DNA of 48,346 nucleotides from Pirellulales bacterium (GTDB lineage Bacteria; Planctomycetota; Planctomycetia; Pirellulales; S012-138): assembly GCA_028066245.1 (NCBI GenBank), contig JALCBR010000028.1, positions 1 through 48,346 on the forward strand. Reading direction: 5' to 3'. This document shows positions 45,284 through 48,346 of the stretch, piece by piece. Every line of letters begins with the position of its first letter. Position 1 is the first letter of the stretch. Both the position numbers and the translations under genes were made by a program. Below the pieces are notes generated by a model. The model was not told where the DNA came from, did no database searches, and saw only the letters and a list, made by a program, of their open reading frames with translations.

Positions 45284-46633
45284 ATGTTTGAAAAACTGCG
45301 CGTCATCTTCACCATTCCGGAACTCCGTCAGAAGATCTTGCTGACGCTGTTTTTCCTGGCCGTCTATCGCATCGGCTGGCACGTTCCACTGCCGATCACA
45401 GATATCAACAAAACGCTTCCGGACACCGGCGGCTTTGCCGGAATGTTGGATCAGTTGTCCATTTTTAGCGCCAGTAGTCTTGGGCAGGCGACGATCTTCG
45501 GCCTGGGCATTATGCCTTATATCTCCGCTTCCATTATCTTCCAGTTACTGGCTTCCGTTTGGGGTCCGTTGGAGCGGCTGCAAAAAGAGGGTGAAAGTGG
45601 TCGCAAGAAGATCAACGAGTACACACGCTATGCGACTGTTGTGATCTGCCTGTTCCAGAGCTGGGTTTATATCAGCGTTCTGGCCGGCGCAGGGATTGTG
45701 CGCGAGAGTTTCTTGACCGGCGGCGCAGGAGGTTCGCTGCCCTTTGGTTGGCAGTTGATCTGTGTGATTACGATGACTTGCGGCACCATCTTCTTGATGT
45801 GGCTAGGCGAACAGATCGATCAATACGGCATCGGGAACGGTATCAGCTTGCTCATCATGGCCGGTATCCTGGCCAGAATGCCTGAAGCGCTCATCAAGCT
45901 GTTCACTCCCTTGGTGACTGAGGGTGTCCAACTTAGCGGAGATTCCACGACTGTTGGAATTGACAAGATCATTGTGTTGGCGGCGTTCTTTGTTGCCGTT
46001 GTGGCTGGCGTCGTTTTTGTCTCTCGTGGACAGCGGCAGATACCCACGCAAAGCGCCAAGCATGTTCGCGGCACTAAGGTGTACGGCGGAACTCGGCAGT
46101 ATTTGCCTTTGCGGGTTAATCAAGCTGGCGTCATGCCCATCATCTTTGCCAGTAGTTTGCTGCTGTTCCCGTCGATGATTTTCAGCCAGATCGCTAACTG
46201 GGGGGTGGCAGGGCCGTGGCAATCTCTGGCCCAAGAGTTCGAGCGCGGATCATCTCTGCTCTACAACCTGCTGTATGTCGGAATGATCTACTTTTTCTGC
46301 TATTTCTGGACTGCCATCACGTTTAATCCCAAAGATATCGCCAACAACCTCAAGGATCACGGCTCCTTCATCCCGGGGCTGCGGCCTGGCCGCAGAACGT
46401 CCGAGTACTTGGAGAAGGTTATGCTCCGCATCACATATGTGGGAGCTGGGTTCTTGGCTGCCATCGCCATTATCCCCACCGTTGTGGCAGAGTTCATGTC
46501 CATTGACCTGGCCTTGGCCAGCTTCTACGGCGGAACCAGCCTGCTGATCGCTGTCAGCGTCGCGTTTGATTTCGTGCAGAAAGTCGATAGCCACCTCGTG
46601 ATGCGAAACTACCGAGGTCTTCTGGAAGGCTAG
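45284..46633 (+). CDS. secY: Protein translocase subunit SecY
   Basis: This central channel of the Sec translocon has about ten membrane helices. The 449-residue product starts MFEKLRVIFTIPELRQKILL and has GIMPYISASIIFQLL (plug region), the conserved cytoplasmic loop with QRQIPTQSAKHVRG, and FIPGLRPGRRTSEYLEKVMLRITYVGA before the last helices. The family start is at 45284; a GTG at 45263 is in frame and has GGAGG only 3 bases upstream. SecY lies after rplO as expected; what follows is unusual (rplU). Confidence 0.97.
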   Translation: MFEKLRVIFTIPELRQKILLTLFFLAVYRIGWHVPLPITDINKTLPDTGGFAGMLDQLSIFSASSLGQATIFGLGIMPYISASIIFQLLASVWGPLERLQKEGESGRKKINEYTRYATVVICLFQSWVYISVLAGAGIVRESFLTGGAGGSLPFGWQLICVITMTCGTIFLMWLGEQIDQYGIGNGISLLIMAGILARMPEALIKLFTPLVTEGVQLSGDSTTVGIDKIIVLAAFFVAVVAGVVFVSRGQRQIPTQSAKHVRGTKVYGGTRQYLPLRVNQAGVMPIIFASSLLLFPSMIFSQIANWGVAGPWQSLAQEFERGSSLLYNLLYVGMIYFFCYFWTAITFNPKDIANNLKDHGSFIPGLRPGRRTSEYLEKVMLRITYVGAGFLAAIAIIPTVVAEFMSIDLALASFYGGTSLLIAVSVAFDFVQKVDSHLVMRNYRGLLEG

Positions 46634-46725
46634 CAGCGGAACACTTCAAACGATTGGCCACAAAGATCAAGGCTTGCATAAGCGATAATCAACAGACGAG
46701 AGAGATAGAGATAAGGACCCGGACA

Positions 46726-47040
46726 ATGTACGCCATTTTCAAGGATCATGGTCGCCAGTATCGTGCCAGCGAGGGAGATGAACTCGAACTCGATCTAGAT
46801 AACAGCGTGGCAGTGGGGGATACCGTGACGTTCTCTGAAGTGCTCTGTTGTGGTAGCGATGACGGTGTGAAAGTCGGTTCGCCGCTGGTGGACGGGGCTA
46901 GCGTGACTGCGGAAGTGATCGCTAAATCCCGTGGTCCCAAGTTGGTGATCCAGAAGTTACGCCGCCGTAAAAACTCCCGTCGCAAGACTGGACATCGCCA
47001 ATGGCATAACCGCATCCGCGTGACAAAGATCAGCGGTTAG
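46726..47040 (+). CDS. rplU: 50S ribosomal protein L21
   Basis: The 104-residue product begins MYAIFKDHGRQYRASEGDEL and ends with RRRKNSRRKTGHRQWHNRIRVTKI, typical of L21. Start set by AAGGA 9 bases before the ATG. In most bacteria rplU is paired with rpmA and obg; here it follows secY by 92 bases and is not followed by rpmA. The next gene, rnpB, is convergent. Confidence 0.97.
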   Translation: MYAIFKDHGRQYRASEGDELELDLDNSVAVGDTVTFSEVLCCGSDDGVKVGSPLVDGASVTAEVIAKSRGPKLVIQKLRRRKNSRRKTGHRQWHNRIRVTKISG

Positions 47041-47095
47041 AAACGCAGTCGAATTGCTCTGCTTGGCAATCATTTGGCTACATCTTCTTATAGCC

Positions 47096-47132
47096 GCTCG
47101 GCCAAATGGGATTGCAGTATCAGTGGCCGAGC
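47096..47132. terminator. Possible hairpin between rplU and rnpB
   Basis: A 9-bp inverted repeat (GCTCGGCCA / TGGCCGAGC) with a 19-base loop lies between the convergent rplU and rnpB genes. No T-run follows on either strand, so it is only a possible bidirectional terminator. Confidence 0.35.
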
Positions 47133-47141
47133 CCCAACAAA

Positions 47142-47589
47142 GCCTGAAGTGGACCTATAAGCCGGGTTTTGTCCCCGCGAATTAAATCGCCGAGGGCGAT
47201 CATTTCTCTCAAGCGACGATTGCTCGCCGCCTCACCGTGCGACCGCACGGCAGCGGCCTACCCGGACGTCCCGTTGATTTCAACGCCAGGCCGGACCAGC
47301 CTGGGGACGAAAACGCCACGACGTCCTTATTCGGCCTTGCGCCGGGTGGGGTTTACCTAGCCGAACCAGTCACCTGGCTCGCTGGTGAGCTCTTACCTCA
47401 CCGTTTCACCCTTACCGGGCCGCCGCCGACAAATTGCTTCACCCACGGCTGCCTTAGGCGGTTTGCTTTCTGTTGCACTTTCCCGGGTCTCACGACCGGT
47501 GGGCGTTACCCACCACCCTGTCCTCCGGCGCCCGGACTTTCCTCCGCCGACCAGCATGGCCGACAGCGACCGCCCGGTCCACTTCAGGC
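47142..47589 (-). ncRNA. rnpB: RNase P RNA, bacterial type A
   Basis: This catalytic RNA removes tRNA 5' leaders. On the minus strand the 448-base segment has perfect P1 pairing of its two ends (14 bp, GCCTGAAGTGGACC with GGTCCACTTCAGGC). It also has the conserved P4 region GGAGGAAAGTCCGGGC near the 5' end, GTGCAACAGAAAGCAAACCGCC, the GGTAAGGGTGAAACGGTG segment, and the 3' element ACCCGGCTTATAGG. The order and length are those of type A RNase P RNA. Ends were placed by the P1 pairing and could be a few bases off. Confidence 0.96.
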
Positions 47590-47616
47590 AAATTGGAGGG
47601 ACCAATACACCCAAAC

Positions 47617-47622
47617 ATTATA
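47617..47622 (-). promoter_or_regulatory. -10 box of rnpB
   Basis: The minus strand has a perfect TATAAT 28 bases before the P1 start. No good -35 is found at the usual distance (a TTGAAC lies 23 bases upstream). A transcript starting near 47610 would have a short leader removed to form the mature end. Confidence 0.5.
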
Positions 47623-47747
47623 CGGACACGATTGCATGGCGAGAGGTTCAAAACTCCCGTAGCGAGTTGAGGGTTGTCCGATGTTGCTTGGGATGAAACT
47701 TGAGTTTGCGGAAGAGTTCGCCGCCATCGGGCAATGACTTCTCCGCG

Positions 47748-48083
47748 TCAACCGTTAGCGAAAACCACACCAGGCTCGCCCGCTGAGAGCTCTATACTGG
47801 TGGAGCTCGCCAAGCGGGACAGTGTGTCCCCACACGCGCTCAGGTCGACCTTTGCCAGAATACAAACTTCATCGTCGCGCATGAAGAGATTGACCCACAC
47901 CGGCGCAGGTTGAGTGTTCTCAGGCGGAAGCGGAAGAAACGCCCGATCGATTTCGTTTTCCAGATTGACGTGGAATGTCAATTTCTTGCTGTTGCTCCAT
48001 TGCCTGGCCTTAACCGCCGTTGTAGAGCCGCCCGCCGGACTCCCAGATGTGATTCCAGACGCGGACTTCATGATTGAAAACAC
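47748..48083 (-). pseudogene. Unrecognised coding fragment, frameshifted continuation
   Basis: The frame from ~48020 to 47748 reads protein-like (KLTFHVNLENEIDRAFLPLP, PVWVNLFMRDDEVCILAKVDLS) but overlaps the end of another protein-like frame upstream. The two together look like one gene broken by a frameshift near 48015-48085. The frame itself is open to 48083 but its first part (SGITSGSPAGGS) is probably the wrong frame there. Family unknown. Confidence 0.4.
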
Positions 48084-48346
48084 GAAACGTGGGAATCTTC
48101 TGCGCCGTCGCTAGTTGCGTGCCAAGTCGTCGCGCAACGTTCACCAATGATTCTATTGTCGAATCAACTTGAATTGTCACTCGGCGAATTGTCGACAGAT
48201 GACGGTGTTTGTCGGGCGAATAGACCAACAGGGCCAATTCTGAGCGGTTCGTGTTGGGGTAACCGCGTTTTGTCAACGGCTTTGGTCGATTATGGATCGT
48301 GAGAAATGCAAGAGCATAGACATCATCCAGCAGGACAATCTCTCTC
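48010..48346 (-). CDS. Unrecognised protein, partial at window edge
   Basis: The frame is open from the right edge of the window (translation REIVLLDDVYALAFLTIHNR at the edge) down to a TAA-type stop at 48010, at least 111 residues. It has mixed charged and hydrophobic segments (TKRGYPNTNRSELALLVYS; RVTIQVDSTIESLVNVARR) and no recognised domain. Its N-terminus lies outside the window. It probably continues into the adjacent fragment after a frameshift. Confidence 0.45.
   Translation of the reverse strand, partial: REIVLLDDVYALAFLTIHNRPKPLTKRGYPNTNRSELALLVYSPDKHRHLSTIRRVTIQVDSTIESLVNVARRLGTQLATAQKIPTFRVFNHEVRVWNHIWESGGRLYNGG

Overview
The window looks like chromosomal DNA of a planctomycete (Planctomycetota, probably Pirellulales-like). 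This is inferred from gene content: a DUF1501 protein, a Tat-exported Gfo/Idh/MocA dehydrogenase next to a DoxX-like membrane protein, an exported tricorn-like protease, a VCBS/FG-GAP protein, an exported Arg/Gly-rich protein, long intergenic gaps, few classical operons and an S10 cluster without rpmD. No CRISPR array, intact insertion sequence, prophage or tRNA was seen.

Left part (1-14.7 kb): the 3' end of a DUF1501 gene, an orphan MalG-type sugar permease, a low-complexity R/G/D-rich secreted protein with a strong terminator, a tricorn-like protease, an AIM24-family protein with a zinc ribbon, rlmN overlapping a NUDIX gene, a 42-bp perfect inverted repeat (MITE-like), small membrane and lipoprotein ORFs, a VCBS-repeat gene interrupted by an in-frame UGA, and a DoxX-like/Gfo-Idh pair.

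Middle (14.8-34.4 kb): two GNAT acetyltransferases, ftsY, a lipoprotein with an Asp/Gly tail, a fused MlaF-MlaE lipid ABC transporter, a TfoX-C-like protein, an unusual minus-strand unit of two coupled small ORFs (60 aa and a Cys-rich 14 aa) with extended Shine-Dalgarno sequences, competing hairpins and a terminator, then mnmE, a TPR protein, a lipoprotein and thiC. A three-gene cluster follows: a VTT-DUF547 fusion, a GT87-like mannosyltransferase and a triple-fused glycosyltransferase whose modules match the rSAM/selenodomain (arsenosugar) associated families. A sarcosine-oxidase-like flavoenzyme is on the opposite strand.

Right part (34.5-48.3 kb): the S10/spc ribosomal protein cluster, rpsJ-rplC-rplD-rplW-rplB-rpsS-rplV-rpsC-rplP-rpmC-rpsQ-rplN-rplX-rplE-rpsN(Z)-rpsH-rplF-rplR-rpsE-rplO-secY, started by a good sigma70-type promoter and containing an intrinsic terminator between rplC and rplD. 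It is followed by rplU instead of the usual adk/map/infA. Convergent to rplU is a complete type A RNase P RNA gene (rnpB) on the minus strand. The last 600 bases hold an unrecognised minus-strand gene that seems frameshifted and runs off the window.

The points most worth a second look are the small-ORF/attenuator-like unit at 21.03-21.38 kb, the in-frame UGA at 11.36 kb (selenocysteine or nonsense mutation), and the fused glycosyltransferase cluster at 27.8-33.0 kb.
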